A DNA stretch of 64,000 bases from Spirosoma oryzae (GTDB lineage Bacteria; Bacteroidota; Bacteroidia; Cytophagales; Spirosomataceae). How positions within the stretch are numbered: position 1 is the first letter of the stretch; the number at the start of each line of letters is the position of its first letter. Under the pieces are notes generated by a model. That model was not told the DNA's origin, did not search any database, and saw only the letters and a program-made list of their open reading frames with translations. Below are positions 17,005 through 27,141 of the stretch, one piece after another. Position numbers and translations under genes: made by a program. The stretch is from the NCBI RefSeq assembly GCF_003002825.1, contig NZ_PVTE01000013.1, forward strand, positions 62,001 through 126,000. Reading direction: 5' to 3'.

Positions 17005-17151
17005 GGCAGTAGAGAGTTTGCTTGACGAACAGGACAGAACAGGCTGCGACTTTGCTAAAGAGAGCGCAAGACAATGACAAGCGTTGTAAGCGAATCGCCG
17101 TTTTCATCGAGATATAATGACGCTACCTGGTGCCTGAACGTCCTGTACGAC

Positions 17152-17183
17152 AAAGGTCCGACCAGCTAACCAGTCGGACCTTT
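17152..17183. terminator. Bidirectional hairpin terminator after leuS
   Basis: AAAGGTCCGAC and GTCGGACCTTT form a perfect 11-bp stem with a 10-base loop, 25 bases beyond the leuS stop codon on the minus strand. Confidence 0.75.
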
Positions 17184-17207
17184 ATCGAATGAAGTACGCG
17201 AACGTAA

Positions 17208-20078
17208 TTAGATCACCACGTTGACGATGCGCTTGGGCACGACAACGACTTTCTTGGGCGTCTTGCCTTCCAGCCACTTCTGCACAACCTCGTCGGCCAG
17301 TACCTCGCTCTCGATTTCTTTCGGTGCCCGGTCGACGGGGAAGCTGAGCGTGGTACGCACTTTTCCATTGATCTGAATTGGGTACTCGAACGAGTCTTCG
17401 ACCAGGTAGTTCGGGTTGAAGACCGGGAACGGTGCGTAGGATACCGTACCGGGTTCGTTGCCCAGTTTGGCCCACAACTCCTCCGCAACGTGGGGCGCGT
17501 AGGGCGACAGCAGCAGCACCAGTTCCTGCAAGATGCTCCGCTTGTGACAGTTCAGACTCGTCAGTTCGTTGACGCAGACCATGAAGGCCGACACTGACGT
17601 GTTGAACGAATACGTTTCAATGTCGTTCTCCGCTTTCTGAATCGTGCGGTGCAGCACTTTCAGTTCGGCAGGCGTGGGCGTTTCGTCGGTGACAATCCAT
17701 TCGCTTTCCCCGGTTGCCGTGTCTTTGTAGAACAGCCGCCAGAACTTACGGATGAAGCGATACACGCCGTCGATGCCATTGGTATTCCAAGGTTTGGCCT
17801 GCTCCAGCGGCCCAAGGAACATTTCGTACAGCCGCAAGACGTCGGCCCCGTACTTGGCGACGATGTCGTCGGGGTTCACCACGTTGAACTTCGACTTCGA
17901 CATCTTTTCCACTTCCGCACCAACGATGTATTTGCCGTCGGGTTCGGTGACGAACTCGGCACCTTCCGTCAGATCAGGGCGTGACTTTCTGAACGCATCG
18001 ATGTCGAGCACGTCATTGTCGACAAGGTTCACGTCGGCGTGCAGGGGCGTTACATCTTGTCCGTTGATCTGGTTGAGCGACACGAACACCGGCGCAACGC
18101 CTTCGACACCAGTGCCTTTGATCCGGTACACGAAATTACTCCGGCCCTGAATCATGCCCTGGTTGATAAGCTTTTTGAACGGCTCATCCTGTGGCACGTA
18201 GCCCCGGTCTTTCAGGAACTTGTTCCAGAACCGGCTGTAGAGCAGGTGACCCGTTGCGTGCTCGGTACCACCGATGTACAGGTCCACGTTCTGCCAGTAA
18301 TCGACCGACGATTCGCTGGCGAAGCGGTCGGGGTTTTGCGGGTCCATGTAGCGATACCAGTACCACGACGAGCCCGCCCAGCCCGGCATCGTGCTCAGCT
18401 CGTAGTCGTAGTCTCCCTTGTATTTCCACCCCTCGGCGCGGCCCAGCGGGGGCTCGCCCGTCTCGGTCGGCAGGTATTTGTCGATGGCGGGCAGTTCGAG
18501 TGGCAGGTCGCTCTCGTCAATCAGGTACGGTAAACCAGCTTCGCCGAAATACACCGGTACGGGTTCGCCCCAGTAGCGTTGCCGACTGAAAACGGCGTCG
18601 CGCAGGCGGAAATTGACTTTGCCTTTGCCCAGACCACGTTCTTCCAGCCAGCTAATCAGCGTCGCCGTGGCTTCCTTATAGGTCATGCCGTCGATGATGC
18701 CCGAATTGATATAGTGACCTTCTTTGGTGTTATCGGCCTGCTGATCGATGTCTTTCTGAGCGTCGAGAACCGGAATGATCGGCAGGTTGAAATGCTTCGC
18801 GAAACCGTAGTCGCGCTGATCGCCCGACGGAACGGCCATGACCGCACCCGTGCCGTAGCCTGCCAGCACGTAGTCGGCCAGGTAGATGGGGACCGGCGCG
18901 TCGTTCAGCGGATTGAGACAGTAGCTGCCCGTAAACACGCCCGACACACCTTTCACATCGGCCATCCGGTCGCGCTCCGAGCGCATCTTGGCTGCGTTAA
19001 TGTAGTCTTCGACGGCCCGCTGCTGTTCGGGTGTCGTCAGGCTCGGCACCAGTTCGTGTTCGGGAGCCAGCACCATAAACGTCACGCCAAAGATGGTATC
19101 GACGCGGGTGGTGAAAACCTCGATATAGTTTACGGCGTTTCCGGTTTTCGGTTTTCGGTTTTCGGTGGCTGACGTACTGTCCGTAGACTGTAAACCGGAA
19201 ACCGGAAACCGAACCGATGCGCCGACGGATTTGCCGATCCAGTTGCGCTGCTGTTCTTTGATCGATTCGGTCCAGTCGATGGTGTCGAGGCCGGTGAGCA
19301 GCCGGTCGGCGTAGGCGGTGATCCGCATCATCCACTGCCGCATCAGCTTCTGCTCGACGGGGTAGCCACCCCGCTCGGATACGCCGTCTTTTACTTCGTC
19401 GTTAGCCAGTACCGTGCCCAGGGCCGGGCACCAGTTCACGACCGCATCGGCCAGGAACGTCAGGCGGTACTTGAGCGTAATCGCGTATTGCTCCGTTTCG
19501 CTCAGGGCGTTCCACTCGTCGGCGGTGAAGCTTGGTGCGTCATCATCACAGGCTGCCCGAACGCCCGCCGTTCCGTTGGCAGCAAACTTGGCGATCAGCG
19601 TTTCGATAGGCTCGGCTCGGTCCGTTTCCTGGTTGTACCAAGACCGGAACAGCTCCATGAAAATCCACTGCGTCCACTTGTAGTAAGCCGGGTCCGACGT
19701 GCGGATTTCGCGGGTCCAGTCGTAGCTGAAGCCGATATTTTTCAGTTGCTCGATGTAGCGCGTCAGGTTGGCATCGGTGGTTACGGCCGGGTGCTGCCCG
19801 GTCTGAATGGCGTACTGCTCGGCGGGCAGACCAAAGGAGTCGAAGCCCATGGGATGCAGTACGTTATACCCTTTCAGTCGTTTGTAGCGGGCAACAATGT
19901 CCGACGCGATGTACCCCAGCGGGTGGCCGACGTGCAGCCCCGCCCCCGACGGGTAAGGAAACATATCGAGCGCGTAGTACTTTGGTTTGTCGGTGTCGGT
20001 TTCGGGGCTGAACGTGTTGTGCTCATCCCAGAACTGCTGCCATTTTTTTTCGACTTGCTGGTGATTGTAATCGGCCAT
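17208..20078 (-). CDS. leuS: Leucyl-tRNA synthetase with an in-frame repeat-derived insert
   Basis: Charges tRNA-Leu. I choose the ATG at 20078 ([17 protein letters not shown]), the standard LeuRS opening; the upstream ATG at 20105 adds nine unlikely residues. The 956-residue protein has HVGH at 49-52, KMSKS near 700 and the CP1 editing domain. Where editing domain begins, after [10 protein letters not shown] and before [16 protein letters not shown], lie about 25 extra residues ([20 protein letters not shown]) encoded by a GTTTACGG/TTTTCGG-type palindromic repeat that is otherwise intergenic in this window. The insertion keeps the frame and the rest of the enzyme appears intact, so it is presumably tolerated as a surface loop. 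Confidence 0.95.
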   Translation of the reverse strand: MADYNHQQVEKKWQQFWDEHNTFSPETDTDKPKYYALDMFPYPSGAGLHVGHPLGYIASDIVARYKRLKGYNVLHPMGFDSFGLPAEQYAIQTGQHPAVTTDANLTRYIEQLKNIGFSYDWTREIRTSDPAYYKWTQWIFMELFRSWYNQETDRAEPIETLIAKFAANGTAGVRAACDDDAPSFTADEWNALSETEQYAITLKYRLTFLADAVVNWCPALGTVLANDEVKDGVSERGGYPVEQKLMRQWMMRITAYADRLLTGLDTIDWTESIKEQQRNWIGKSVGASVRFPVSGLQSTDSTSATENRKPKTGNAVNYIEVFTTRVDTIFGVTFMVLAPEHELVPSLTTPEQQRAVEDYINAAKMRSERDRMADVKGVSGVFTGSYCLNPLNDAPVPIYLADYVLAGYGTGAVMAVPSGDQRDYGFAKHFNLPIIPVLDAQKDIDQQADNTKEGHYINSGIIDGMTYKEATATLISWLEERGLGKGKVNFRLRDAVFSRQRYWGEPVPVYFGEAGLPYLIDESDLPLELPAIDKYLPTETGEPPLGRAEGWKYKGDYDYELSTMPGWAGSSWYWYRYMDPQNPDRFASESSVDYWQNVDLYIGGTEHATGHLLYSRFWNKFLKDRGYVPQDEPFKKLINQGMIQGRSNFVYRIKGTGVEGVAPVFVSLNQINGQDVTPLHADVNLVDNDVLDIDAFRKSRPDLTEGAEFVTEPDGKYIVGAEVEKMSKSKFNVVNPDDIVAKYGADVLRLYEMFLGPLEQAKPWNTNGIDGVYRFIRKFWRLFYKDTATGESEWIVTDETPTPAELKVLHRTIQKAENDIETYSFNTSVSAFMVCVNELTSLNCHKRSILQELVLLLSPYAPHVAEELWAKLGNEPGTVSYAPFPVFNPNYLVEDSFEYPIQINGKVRTTLSFPVDRAPKEIESEVLADEVVQKWLEGKTPKKVVVVPKRIVNVVI
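19138..19222. repeat. Palindromic repeat inside the leuS coding region
   Basis: On the plus strand, GTTTCCGGTTTTCGG units (19144-19163) face AAACCGGAAACCGGAAACCG units (19189-19210) across a ~25-base centre. The motif resembles the GTTTACGGTTTTCGGTATACGG repeat at 2749-2778, 26984-26999, 30412-30484 and 39716-39807. Here it is translated on the minus strand in frame within leuS. Confidence 0.75.
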
Positions 20079-20127
20079 ACGGAGTAGATGGGGGGATGTC
20101 GGCACGACGATCCCGCAAAATGAATTG

Positions 20128-20135
20128 CAAAAATA
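20128..20135 (-). promoter_or_regulatory. Possible -7 element of the leuS promoter
   Basis: Read on the minus strand, TATTTTTG matches the Bacteroidota -7 consensus TAnnTTTG about 50 bases before the leuS start. A clear -33 TTG at the right spacing is not visible, so confidence is low. Confidence 0.35.
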
Positions 20136-20167
20136 GCCGTTTACCGAGACTTTTGCCCGACCAGATT

Positions 20168-20325
20168 TTTATTGACAGGATTACAGGATTGACAGGATTT
20201 TATTTAAGTCATAACGTGTCAGGTCAGGCTGGGCTGACGTTCCTGACCTGACCCCAAGGCGATGAATGAATCACATAAAATCCTGTCAATCCGCCCGGCG
20301 GCCCGGCTGTAATCCTGTCAAAAAC
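20168..20325. repeat. Palindromic element with TTGACAGGATTACAGG arms
   Basis: TTGACAGGATTACAGGATT at ~20172-20190 and its complement AATCCTGTCAATCC...CTGTAATCCTGTCAA at ~20280-20322 form a long inverted repeat. A second inverted pair (TGTCAGGTCAGG / CCTGACCTGACC) sits inside it, and a short GCCCGGCGGCCCGGC insert interrupts the right arm. It fills the gap between the divergent leuS and membrane-protein genes and so overlaps the promoter region of the latter. Confidence 0.8.
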
Positions 20326-20330
20326 TATTT

Positions 20331-22175
20331 ATGTCTAGCTTAGCCACTCCTCCAGTCGTACCGCATCGGAAAATCCGCTATCCGCTATGGTTGGCGTGGA
20401 TGGGGTTGGGCGTGCTGACGGGGCTGCTGGCGATCGGCATCGTGGGTGATTTCAGTCGGCCGCTCTCCGACGGTACCGATACCGATCAGTTCGAGTACGT
20501 GGGCTATGTGTTCATCAAAAACCTGACGCTCTGGCCGTGGCCGTACCTGCACCTGCTCAACAACCAGACGTTTTACCCGTATGGCATCAACCAGATTTTT
20601 CTCGACTGGGGCTTCGAGCGTGACTACTGGTACGCGGTCTGTTACTGGCTATTCGACGGACCGGGACCGTACCTGCAATACTATTACGTCTACACCCTGC
20701 TGCTGACGGCATTGGGTAGCTGTGCGCTGCTGACGGCGCGCTATGGTTTTGTCAAAAGCGCGCTGTTTGGGCTGGCCGTGTCGGTCTTTAATATGTATGC
20801 GACCTGGAAATTTCCGGTGCATATGAACGTCTGCATCGACCACTGGACGGTACTGTGTATGGTAGCGACGTACCGCCTGCTGCGCGACGTACTCGACCGC
20901 CGACCGCTCTCGCTGCCGTTTGTGCTGGGCTGGGTGTGGCTGCACGTGCAGGTATTGGGTCAGGAACTGGCGTACGTGGCCGGCTATGCCCTGACGTTTA
21001 CGACGCTGGCGCTGCCCGTGCTGGCCTGGGGACTGTGGCGGTGGTATGCATCGGCTACTGCGCCGGAGCTAATATCCACGCAAGCAAACAGGGCGATTCT
21101 GGCAAGCCCAATCTTTAGGGGCGTACTCAAGCCCGATCCAGTTGGTGCCTTGAGCGGGTTAATGATTGGGCTGATTCTGATGAGCCTATGGTTGTATCTG
21201 CCGCTGACGATTCAGATTGCCTTCGGGGCGTGGGCGTTTGACTTCGCCGAGGTGCCACTGGCCCCACTCTGGTCGAATCCGGCGCGGCTGCTGATTCCGT
21301 ATCTGCCCGGCCTGCACCCGTTCGATCGTGAGTACTCGGCGCTGATTCACGATGCGTACGAAAGTTTCGGGCAGGGGAGTCCGGGGCTGGGGTTGGTTAT
21401 CCTGGCCGGGCTGGGTCTGTGGCAGCTTCGTCGACGGATGGCGTTGTGGTTGCCGGTCGTACTGATGCTGGTGCTTTGTCTGCTCTACCACCCAACGCTG
21501 TTACCGACGCTCAAACTGTTTCCCTGGTTTACGTATAACCGCCACGGTGGTCGGGCCAGTCTGGTGTACCCGGTGCTGTTTGGGTTGCTGGCCTTATCGG
21601 TGCGGTGGCCCCGGCATCGCGTTGGCGCACTGGTTGGCATAGGCGTGCTGGGGTTACTGGGCGCGGAATGGTACACGGTTTACCGGCTCCGTAGCTCTGT
21701 GCCGACACCGATGGTATCCGACGACGTACTGCACTACTGCGCCGTGATCCGGCAGCAGCCCGGTGTGGCCGTGCTCGATTTTCCATTCTGTACGGTCGGG
21801 GCCGATGGTATAGGTCGGAACGAAGGACTTTGTCCGTACTACCAGCAGCAGAACGCGGTGTTTACGTTTCGGCGCTTCTACGACAAAAAAGGTGTCGGGC
21901 AATACTTTGGGCGGCTGCACCCCGATCAGATTCAACCGTTTCTGCGCGACAACTGGCCCCGTCTGCTGGCACCCGGCCATACCTTCACGGACGCAGACTG
22001 GCGTTTTCTGGATAGTTTCTTGCGAACCAATCACTTCGCCGGTATCAACCTGTACCCCGACCTGCTGACTCCCGCGCAACTGGCTGGCTTCTACCAACGG
22101 TACGGCCCGCCCATCGCGCAAACCCGCTTCCCCGAAGCCGGACGCGTCGTGTTTGTGCCTGTAGCCGACTTGTAG
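20331..22175 (+). CDS. Polytopic membrane protein, possible GT-C glycosyltransferase
   Basis: A 614-residue protein with roughly ten to twelve hydrophobic segments (first at ~22-42). The lumenal loop after the first segment carries DGTDTDQFEYVGYVF and, further on, HLLNNQTFYPYGIN, an arrangement of acidic and aromatic residues reminiscent of GT-C glycosyltransferases and YfhO-type proteins. The C-terminal ~150 residues form a soluble domain. I cannot name a family with confidence. The start lies directly at the edge of the palindromic element, so its promoter is probably within or derived from that repeat. Confidence 0.65.
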   Translation: MSSLATPPVVPHRKIRYPLWLAWMGLGVLTGLLAIGIVGDFSRPLSDGTDTDQFEYVGYVFIKNLTLWPWPYLHLLNNQTFYPYGINQIFLDWGFERDYWYAVCYWLFDGPGPYLQYYYVYTLLLTALGSCALLTARYGFVKSALFGLAVSVFNMYATWKFPVHMNVCIDHWTVLCMVATYRLLRDVLDRRPLSLPFVLGWVWLHVQVLGQELAYVAGYALTFTTLALPVLAWGLWRWYASATAPELISTQANRAILASPIFRGVLKPDPVGALSGLMIGLILMSLWLYLPLTIQIAFGAWAFDFAEVPLAPLWSNPARLLIPYLPGLHPFDREYSALIHDAYESFGQGSPGLGLVILAGLGLWQLRRRMALWLPVVLMLVLCLLYHPTLLPTLKLFPWFTYNRHGGRASLVYPVLFGLLALSVRWPRHRVGALVGIGVLGLLGAEWYTVYRLRSSVPTPMVSDDVLHYCAVIRQQPGVAVLDFPFCTVGADGIGRNEGLCPYYQQQNAVFTFRRFYDKKGVGQYFGRLHPDQIQPFLRDNWPRLLAPGHTFTDADWRFLDSFLRTNHFAGINLYPDLLTPAQLAGFYQRYGPPIAQTRFPEAGRVVFVPVADL

Positions 22176-22177
22176 CC

Positions 22178-22200
22178 CAGACGTCCACGTCTGGAGGCCG
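22178..22200. terminator. Short hairpin after the membrane-protein gene
   Basis: CCAGACG and CGTCTGG form a 7-bp stem with a 4-base loop directly after the stop codon. There is no U tract, so it may be a repeat (REP-like) rather than a true terminator. Confidence 0.45.
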
Positions 22201-22246
22201 TCAGGCCAATTGCATCAAAGGGAATAACCGGACGGATGGGTTAGCC

Positions 22247-22330
22247 GTGGACGCCACGCGGTGGACGCCACGCGGTGGTCGTCACGCGGTGGTCGTCACG
22301 CGGTGGTCGTCACGCGGTGGTCGCCACGCG
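22247..22330. repeat. Six tandem 14-bp repeats, each a small hairpin
   Basis: Units GTGGACGCCACGCG (two), GTGGTCGTCACGCG (three) and GTGGTCGCCACGCG (one) follow head to tail, with a degenerate seventh unit after 22331. Each unit is itself a short imperfect palindrome (GTGG...CCAC). The array sits in the 272-base gap upstream of the dehydrogenase gene, whose promoter it may precede. Confidence 0.9.
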
Positions 22331-22447
22331 GTGGGCGCTATCGTGGCGCGGACCGATCCAGGCTACAGGCTATGCAAAATAATCCAATCAATCGAATCAA
22401 CTGTTACTACCGTATAACCAGAATCGACAACCTAACTACGCTTCATT

Positions 22448-23380
22448 ATGCAACTCTTCATATATCCGACACTGACTGAACCCGTAAAAAAGCAGGTACA
22501 GCAGGGCGTGTCCGACGACGTGACACTGGTGTTCCGGCAGGACTTGCCCGAGTCGGAGCAGGAGCAAGCTTTTCAACAATCGGACGCGCTGTTGGGTAAT
22601 CCACCGCCTGACTGGTTTGCTAACGGCCCGGCCAAACTGGCCTTCTGGCAGATCGACTCGGCGGGTTTCGACAAATTCAGCCAGGTGGAAACGGCCGCGC
22701 AGGTCGCCAACATGGGCGATTATTTTGCATGGCCCTGCGCTGAAACCATGATCGCGGGCATTCTGGGCTTGTACCGGCGTATTCCGGAGCTGGCCCAGCT
22801 CCAACAGCGCAGCGAGTGGATCGGCGCGCCTTTGCGGGAACAGATGCAGGTGATGCGGGGGAAGCGCGTGCTGATACTCGGTACCGGGACCATCGGGCAG
22901 GCCGTCAGGCAGATGCTGACGGGCTTCGACTGCACAGTCCGGATGCTGGCGCGCACCGATCCGCAGGCCGACCTGCACACGACGGAAGAACTACTGGCGG
23001 AACTGCCTGACACGGACCTGGTCATCAACTGCCTGCCCGGTACCGCACGAGGGTTCGTCTCGGCCGACGTCATCGCTGCCATGCCCCCGACCTGCGTGTA
23101 TGCCAACGTCGGGCGGGGGAGTACGACCGACGAACCGGCCCTGATCGACGCGCTGCAAGCGGGTAAACTGGCCGGGGCGGTGCTCGACGTCACGGAAGTC
23201 GAACCGCTGCCCGCCGACAGTCCGTTGTGGACCCTGCCGACCGTGCTGCTGACCCAGCATACCGGTGGCGGACTGCCCAATGAGGATGGTGGAAAAGTAG
23301 CGCAGCTGCTGCGGAACCTGAGCCGTTTTCAATCAGGACAACCCCTCGAAAATGCGATTGAACTAGGCCGGGGCTATTGA
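22448..23380 (+). CDS. D-2-hydroxyacid dehydrogenase
   Basis: A 310-residue NAD(P)-dependent dehydrogenase of the D-isomer family. The Rossmann motif LGTGTIGQAVRQML lies at ~141-154; catalytic Arg is in NVGRGSTTDEPAL (~220), the acidic partner in VTEVEPLPADSPLW (~250), and the catalytic His in LLTQHTGGG (~272). The short length and sequence resemble the glyoxylate/hydroxypyruvate reductase-type branch. Substrate cannot be fixed from sequence. It is preceded by the tandem-repeat region and followed by a 142-base gap to parC. Confidence 0.88.
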   Translation: MQLFIYPTLTEPVKKQVQQGVSDDVTLVFRQDLPESEQEQAFQQSDALLGNPPPDWFANGPAKLAFWQIDSAGFDKFSQVETAAQVANMGDYFAWPCAETMIAGILGLYRRIPELAQLQQRSEWIGAPLREQMQVMRGKRVLILGTGTIGQAVRQMLTGFDCTVRMLARTDPQADLHTTEELLAELPDTDLVINCLPGTARGFVSADVIAAMPPTCVYANVGRGSTTDEPALIDALQAGKLAGAVLDVTEVEPLPADSPLWTLPTVLLTQHTGGGLPNEDGGKVAQLLRNLSRFQSGQPLENAIELGRGY

Positions 23381-23458
23381 TCGCAGCCGGCTACGCTTTC
23401 AGGCTTTGTAGCGAATAGGACGGGTTTTTTTAACATTTTTTCGTATATTTAGGGAATC

Positions 23459-23495
23459 GAACGGCGGCTGTTTTGGTCACAGGCAGCCGTTCGAT
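23459..23495. promoter_or_regulatory. Inverted repeat upstream of parC
   Basis: TCGAACGGCGGCTG and CAGCCGTTCGA form a stem with a three-base bulge and a 13-base loop, 28 bases before the parC start. It could be a terminator of the preceding gene or a leader structure of parC. A TATATTTA just upstream (~23444) resembles a -7 element. Confidence 0.45.
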
Positions 23496-23522
23496 ATTCA
23501 TAGCAAGTTTGTGTAATCATTC

Positions 23523-26234
23523 ATGATAGACGAAGAAAATCTGGACCCGATGGACGAGTCGGCTGAGCAGCCTGGCGATACCACTCCCGCCAATGCTGAG
23601 CCACTATCGACCACCGAACCCGATGGACAGTCGGCTGACTCCTCTCCTGAAAGTCAGGTGCTGCATGACCAGACGGTCGTGTCGGGCCTGTACGAAAACT
23701 ACTTCCTCGATTACGCGTCGTACGTGATTCTGGAACGGGCTGTTCCGGCCGTCGAAGACGGTTTCAAGCCTGTTCAGCGACGCATTCTGCACGCGCTGCG
23801 CGAGATGGACGATGGTCGCTTCAACAAGGTGGCCAACGTAATCGGGCAGACGATGCAATACCATCCCCACGGCGACGCGTCGATTGGTGAAGCACTGGTC
23901 AACATTGGTCAGAAAGAGCTGCTGTTCGACACGCAGGGAAGCTGGGGCGACGTGCGTACCGGCGACGGTGCGGCTGCCCCCCGCTACATCGAAGTACGGC
24001 TGTCGAAATTCGCCCACGATACGGTTTACAACGAGAAGACGACCGAGTGGCAACTGACCTACGATGGTCGGAAACGCGAGCCGGTAACCCTGCCGGTGAA
24101 GTTTCCGCTGCTGCTGGCGCAGGGCGTGGAAGGAATTGCCGTGGGCCTGTCGACAAAGGTGCTGCCGCACAACTTCAACGAGCTGATCGATGCGTCGATT
24201 CAGATTCTGAAAGACAAGCCGGTGCAACTCTATCCCGACTTTCAGACGGGCGGTCTCATCGACGTCAGCAACTACAACGACGGGCATCGGGGCGGTAAAG
24301 TCCGGGTGCGGGCCCGCATCGAAGAGGTCGACAAAAAGACGCTGGCGATCCGCGACGTTCCCTACGGCGTAACGACCTCGCAACTGATCGATTCCATCGT
24401 CAAAGCGGCTGAGCTGGGTAAGATCCGGATCAAAGCGCCGAGCCGTAACGTGGCCGCCGTGGTCGACAATACGGCCCGCGACGTCGAGATTCTGGTGCAC
24501 CTGCAACCCGGTGTCTCGCCCGACGTTACGATCGACGCGCTGTACGCCTTTACCGACTGTGAAGTCAGTATTTCGCCCAACGCCTGCGTCATCATCGGCG
24601 ACAAGCCCCACTTCGTCAGCGTTACCGACATTCTGAAAGTCAACACGCACCAGACCGTCAGTCTGTTACAGCGTGAACTGGAGATTCGCCGGAGTGAGCT
24701 AATGGAACGGCTGCTGTACAGTTCGCTGGAAAAGATCTTTATCGAAAACCGCATCTACCGCAAAATCGAGGAGTGCGAGACCTTCGAGGCCGTTCTGCAA
24801 ACGATCGACAAGGCGCTGAAACCGTTCAAGAAGCAGTTTTACCGTGAGATCGTCGAAGATGACCTGATCCGGCTGACCGAGATCAAGATCAAGCGGATTT
24901 CGAAGTACGACGGCTTTAAGGCGGAGGAACTGATGCGGAAGCTGGAACAGGAACTGGCCGAAGTGGAAGACAACCTCGCCAACCTGACCCGTTACGCCAT
25001 CGCGTACTTCAAAGACCTGCAAAAGAAATATGGCAAGGGGCGCGAGCGCAAAACCGAGATTCGGGGCTTCAACACCATTGCCGCCAGCGTGGTGGCCGCT
25101 GCCAACCAGAAGCTGTACGTCGACCGCGAAAACGGCTTCATTGGCTACGGGCTGAAAAAAGACGAGTACGTCAGCGACTGCTCCGACATCGACGATGTTA
25201 TCGTGTTCCGGCGCGATGGGGTGTGCATGGTGTCGAAAGTGCAGGATAAAGTATTCGTCGGTAAGGATATTATTTACGTATCGGTCTTTAAGAAGAACGA
25301 CGAACGGAAAATCTATAACCTTGTGTATCTGGACGCGAAATCGGGCATCTCGATGATCAAACGATTCCCCATCACGGGCGTTACCCGCGATCGCGAATAC
25401 GATCTGACGATGGGTAGTCCCAAGTCGAAGATCACGTACTTCAGTGCCAACGAGAATGGGGAAGCCGAGGTAATTACGGTGAACCTGACGGCGCAAAGCT
25501 CGGCCAAGATCAAGCAGTTCGACTACGACTTTGCCAGCGTCGGTATCAAAAACCGCTCGGCGCAGGGGAATATCCTGACCAAATACCCCGTGCGGAAGAT
25601 TACCCAGAAAAGTGGCGGGGTATCGACCCTGGGTGGCGTCGACATCTGGTACGACGAACACCTGGGCCGGCTCAACCGCGACGAGCGGGGCCGTCTGCTC
25701 GGTAAGTTCGATGCGAAGGACAGCATTCTGGTGATCTACAAAGACGGCCAGTACGAACTGACCAGCTTCGACCTGACGAATCGCTACGAGCCCAACGAGA
25801 TTCAGTCGTTGAGCCGGTTCGAGCCGGAAACGGTGGTGTCGGCGGTGTATTACGAAGCCAATCAGAAAGCCTGGTACGTGAAGCGATTCAAGGTAGAGAC
25901 AACGACGCTCGATAAGAAATTCAGCTTTATCGGCGACGTGAAAGGATCGAAAAACCTGGCCGTGACCACGGATCGTTACCCACGGATCGAAATCGTACAT
26001 CAGGTAAAAGATCGGGGGCCGGTAGAAAAAATGGTGCTGGAGCCGGAAGGGTTTATCGAAATACGGGGCTGGAAGGCCCTTGGCAACAAACTGCCCTTTG
26101 CCCGCGTAAAGGACGTTAAACTGCTGGAACCAAAAGTCGTCAAAGAAGCACCCGCTGCCGTTCGGGAGCCGGAACTGGTAGAAACTGATGAGCCGGAACC
26201 AAAAGAAACGGCACAATTAGGGTTGTTTTCTTAA
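23523..26234 (+). CDS. parC: DNA topoisomerase IV / gyrase subunit A
   Basis: A 903-residue type IIA topoisomerase A subunit that breaks and rejoins DNA to decatenate or relax it together with a B subunit. After an acidic ~50-residue N-terminal tail, SYVILERAVPAVEDGFKPVQ and the winged helix RRILHALREMDDG begin the core; the active tyrosine is in AAAPRYIEVRLS (~155-166); HPHGDASI is near 115. The C-terminal part has the wider beta-pinwheel (~560-850) and a tail rich in Pro/Glu/Val. No GyrA box is apparent, and in Bacteroidota this form is usually annotated ParC. SanA follows 26 bases downstream. Confidence 0.9.
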   Translation: MIDEENLDPMDESAEQPGDTTPANAEPLSTTEPDGQSADSSPESQVLHDQTVVSGLYENYFLDYASYVILERAVPAVEDGFKPVQRRILHALREMDDGRFNKVANVIGQTMQYHPHGDASIGEALVNIGQKELLFDTQGSWGDVRTGDGAAAPRYIEVRLSKFAHDTVYNEKTTEWQLTYDGRKREPVTLPVKFPLLLAQGVEGIAVGLSTKVLPHNFNELIDASIQILKDKPVQLYPDFQTGGLIDVSNYNDGHRGGKVRVRARIEEVDKKTLAIRDVPYGVTTSQLIDSIVKAAELGKIRIKAPSRNVAAVVDNTARDVEILVHLQPGVSPDVTIDALYAFTDCEVSISPNACVIIGDKPHFVSVTDILKVNTHQTVSLLQRELEIRRSELMERLLYSSLEKIFIENRIYRKIEECETFEAVLQTIDKALKPFKKQFYREIVEDDLIRLTEIKIKRISKYDGFKAEELMRKLEQELAEVEDNLANLTRYAIAYFKDLQKKYGKGRERKTEIRGFNTIAASVVAAANQKLYVDRENGFIGYGLKKDEYVSDCSDIDDVIVFRRDGVCMVSKVQDKVFVGKDIIYVSVFKKNDERKIYNLVYLDAKSGISMIKRFPITGVTRDREYDLTMGSPKSKITYFSANENGEAEVITVNLTAQSSAKIKQFDYDFASVGIKNRSAQGNILTKYPVRKITQKSGGVSTLGGVDIWYDEHLGRLNRDERGRLLGKFDAKDSILVIYKDGQYELTSFDLTNRYEPNEIQSLSRFEPETVVSAVYYEANQKAWYVKRFKVETTTLDKKFSFIGDVKGSKNLAVTTDRYPRIEIVHQVKDRGPVEKMVLEPEGFIEIRGWKALGNKLPFARVKDVKLLEPKVVKEAPAAVREPELVETDEPEPKETAQLGLFS

Positions 26235-26260
26235 TTTTAGCCATACGCTGCGATCAGGTT

Positions 26261-26962
26261 ATGAACACCACCTTTGCCACCGATTATGCCGACGACATGC
26301 CCCATACGGAGGATGCGAGCGTGCGCGTGGTAAAGCGCATTCTGAAAGGTATCATCATCCTGTCGTTTGCGGGGGTGGTGCTCATACTGGCCAGCAACTG
26401 GTGGGTGGTGTACAATACGCGGCAGCAGACCTACTTCGATATTCACAAACTGCCCGCCAACGATGTTGGCCTGGTACTGGGCACCAGCAAGTTTGTGCGC
26501 TCGGGCAAGGAAAATCTCTTTTTCCGCTACCGCATGGAAGCGACGGCCCGGCTCTGGAAAGAAGGGAAAGTAAAATACCTTGTGCTGAGCGGCAACAACG
26601 ATTCGGAGTACTATAACGAGCCGGCTGATATGCAACGGGCGCTCGTCAAGCTGGGTGTCCCGGCGTCGGTGATGACGCTCGACTATGCCGGGTACCGCAC
26701 CTTCGATTCGGTCGTTCGCTGCAAAGAGGTATTCAACCAGGAGAAAATCACGATCATCTCGCAGAATTTTCACAACACGCGGGCGCTCTTCATCGGGAAT
26801 CACGAAGGTATAGAAGCCGTCGCGTTTGCGGCACAGGACGTGCCCGACGGCTACTCGTTCCGCACGCTTATCCGCGAATACCTGGCCCGGCCCTACGCCA
26901 TTCTGGACGTATACTTATTACGCCCCAACGTAGAAACCGGTAACTGGCGCGTCGGGAAATAA
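26261..26962 (+). CDS. SanA/YdcF-like (DUF218) membrane-anchored protein
   Basis: A 233-residue protein with one transmembrane helix (~28-48) followed by a periplasmic DUF218 domain: NDVGLVLGTSKFV (~66-78), YLVLSGNNDSEYYNEPADM (~103-121) and DYAGYRTFDSVVRCKEVF (~136-153) match SanA, the vancomycin high-temperature exclusion protein thought to work in envelope barrier function. The biochemical activity of SanA is not established. It follows parC by 26 bases and is closed by a terminator. Confidence 0.85.
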   Translation: MNTTFATDYADDMPHTEDASVRVVKRILKGIIILSFAGVVLILASNWWVVYNTRQQTYFDIHKLPANDVGLVLGTSKFVRSGKENLFFRYRMEATARLWKEGKVKYLVLSGNNDSEYYNEPADMQRALVKLGVPASVMTLDYAGYRTFDSVVRCKEVFNQEKITIISQNFHNTRALFIGNHEGIEAVAFAAQDVPDGYSFRTLIREYLARPYAILDVYLLRPNVETGNWRVGK

Positions 26963-27000
26963 GTGCTCGGTATCCTATCCGGTATATAGTTTACGGTTTT

Positions 27001-27035
27001 CAGCAACGGGTTCACACCTGTTGCTGATTTTGTTT
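27001..27035 (+). terminator. Intrinsic terminator after sanA-like gene
   Basis: CAGCAACGGG and CCTGTTGCTG pair over 10 bp (one G-U) with a 6-base loop, followed by ATTTTGTTT. Just before it, 26984-26999 is half of a GTTTACGG-type repeat. Confidence 0.75.
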
Positions 27036-27141
27036 GCAGGGAAGGCCGTCCCCGACAGCTGGAAGCTGCCCAAGACAATAAGCGCACGGATGTACTAAGT
27101 TGAGAAAACTGCCGTTTAATCAACAAATCACCTTACGCTTT

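Noticed and set aside
22247-22330. CRISPR-like array
   Set aside because: The units are 14 bp, directly adjacent and without spacers, so this is a tandem repeat and not CRISPR.
24699-26216. Long minus-strand frame opposite parC
   Set aside because: It is a shadow of parC on the other strand created by GC-rich codons; no independent features.
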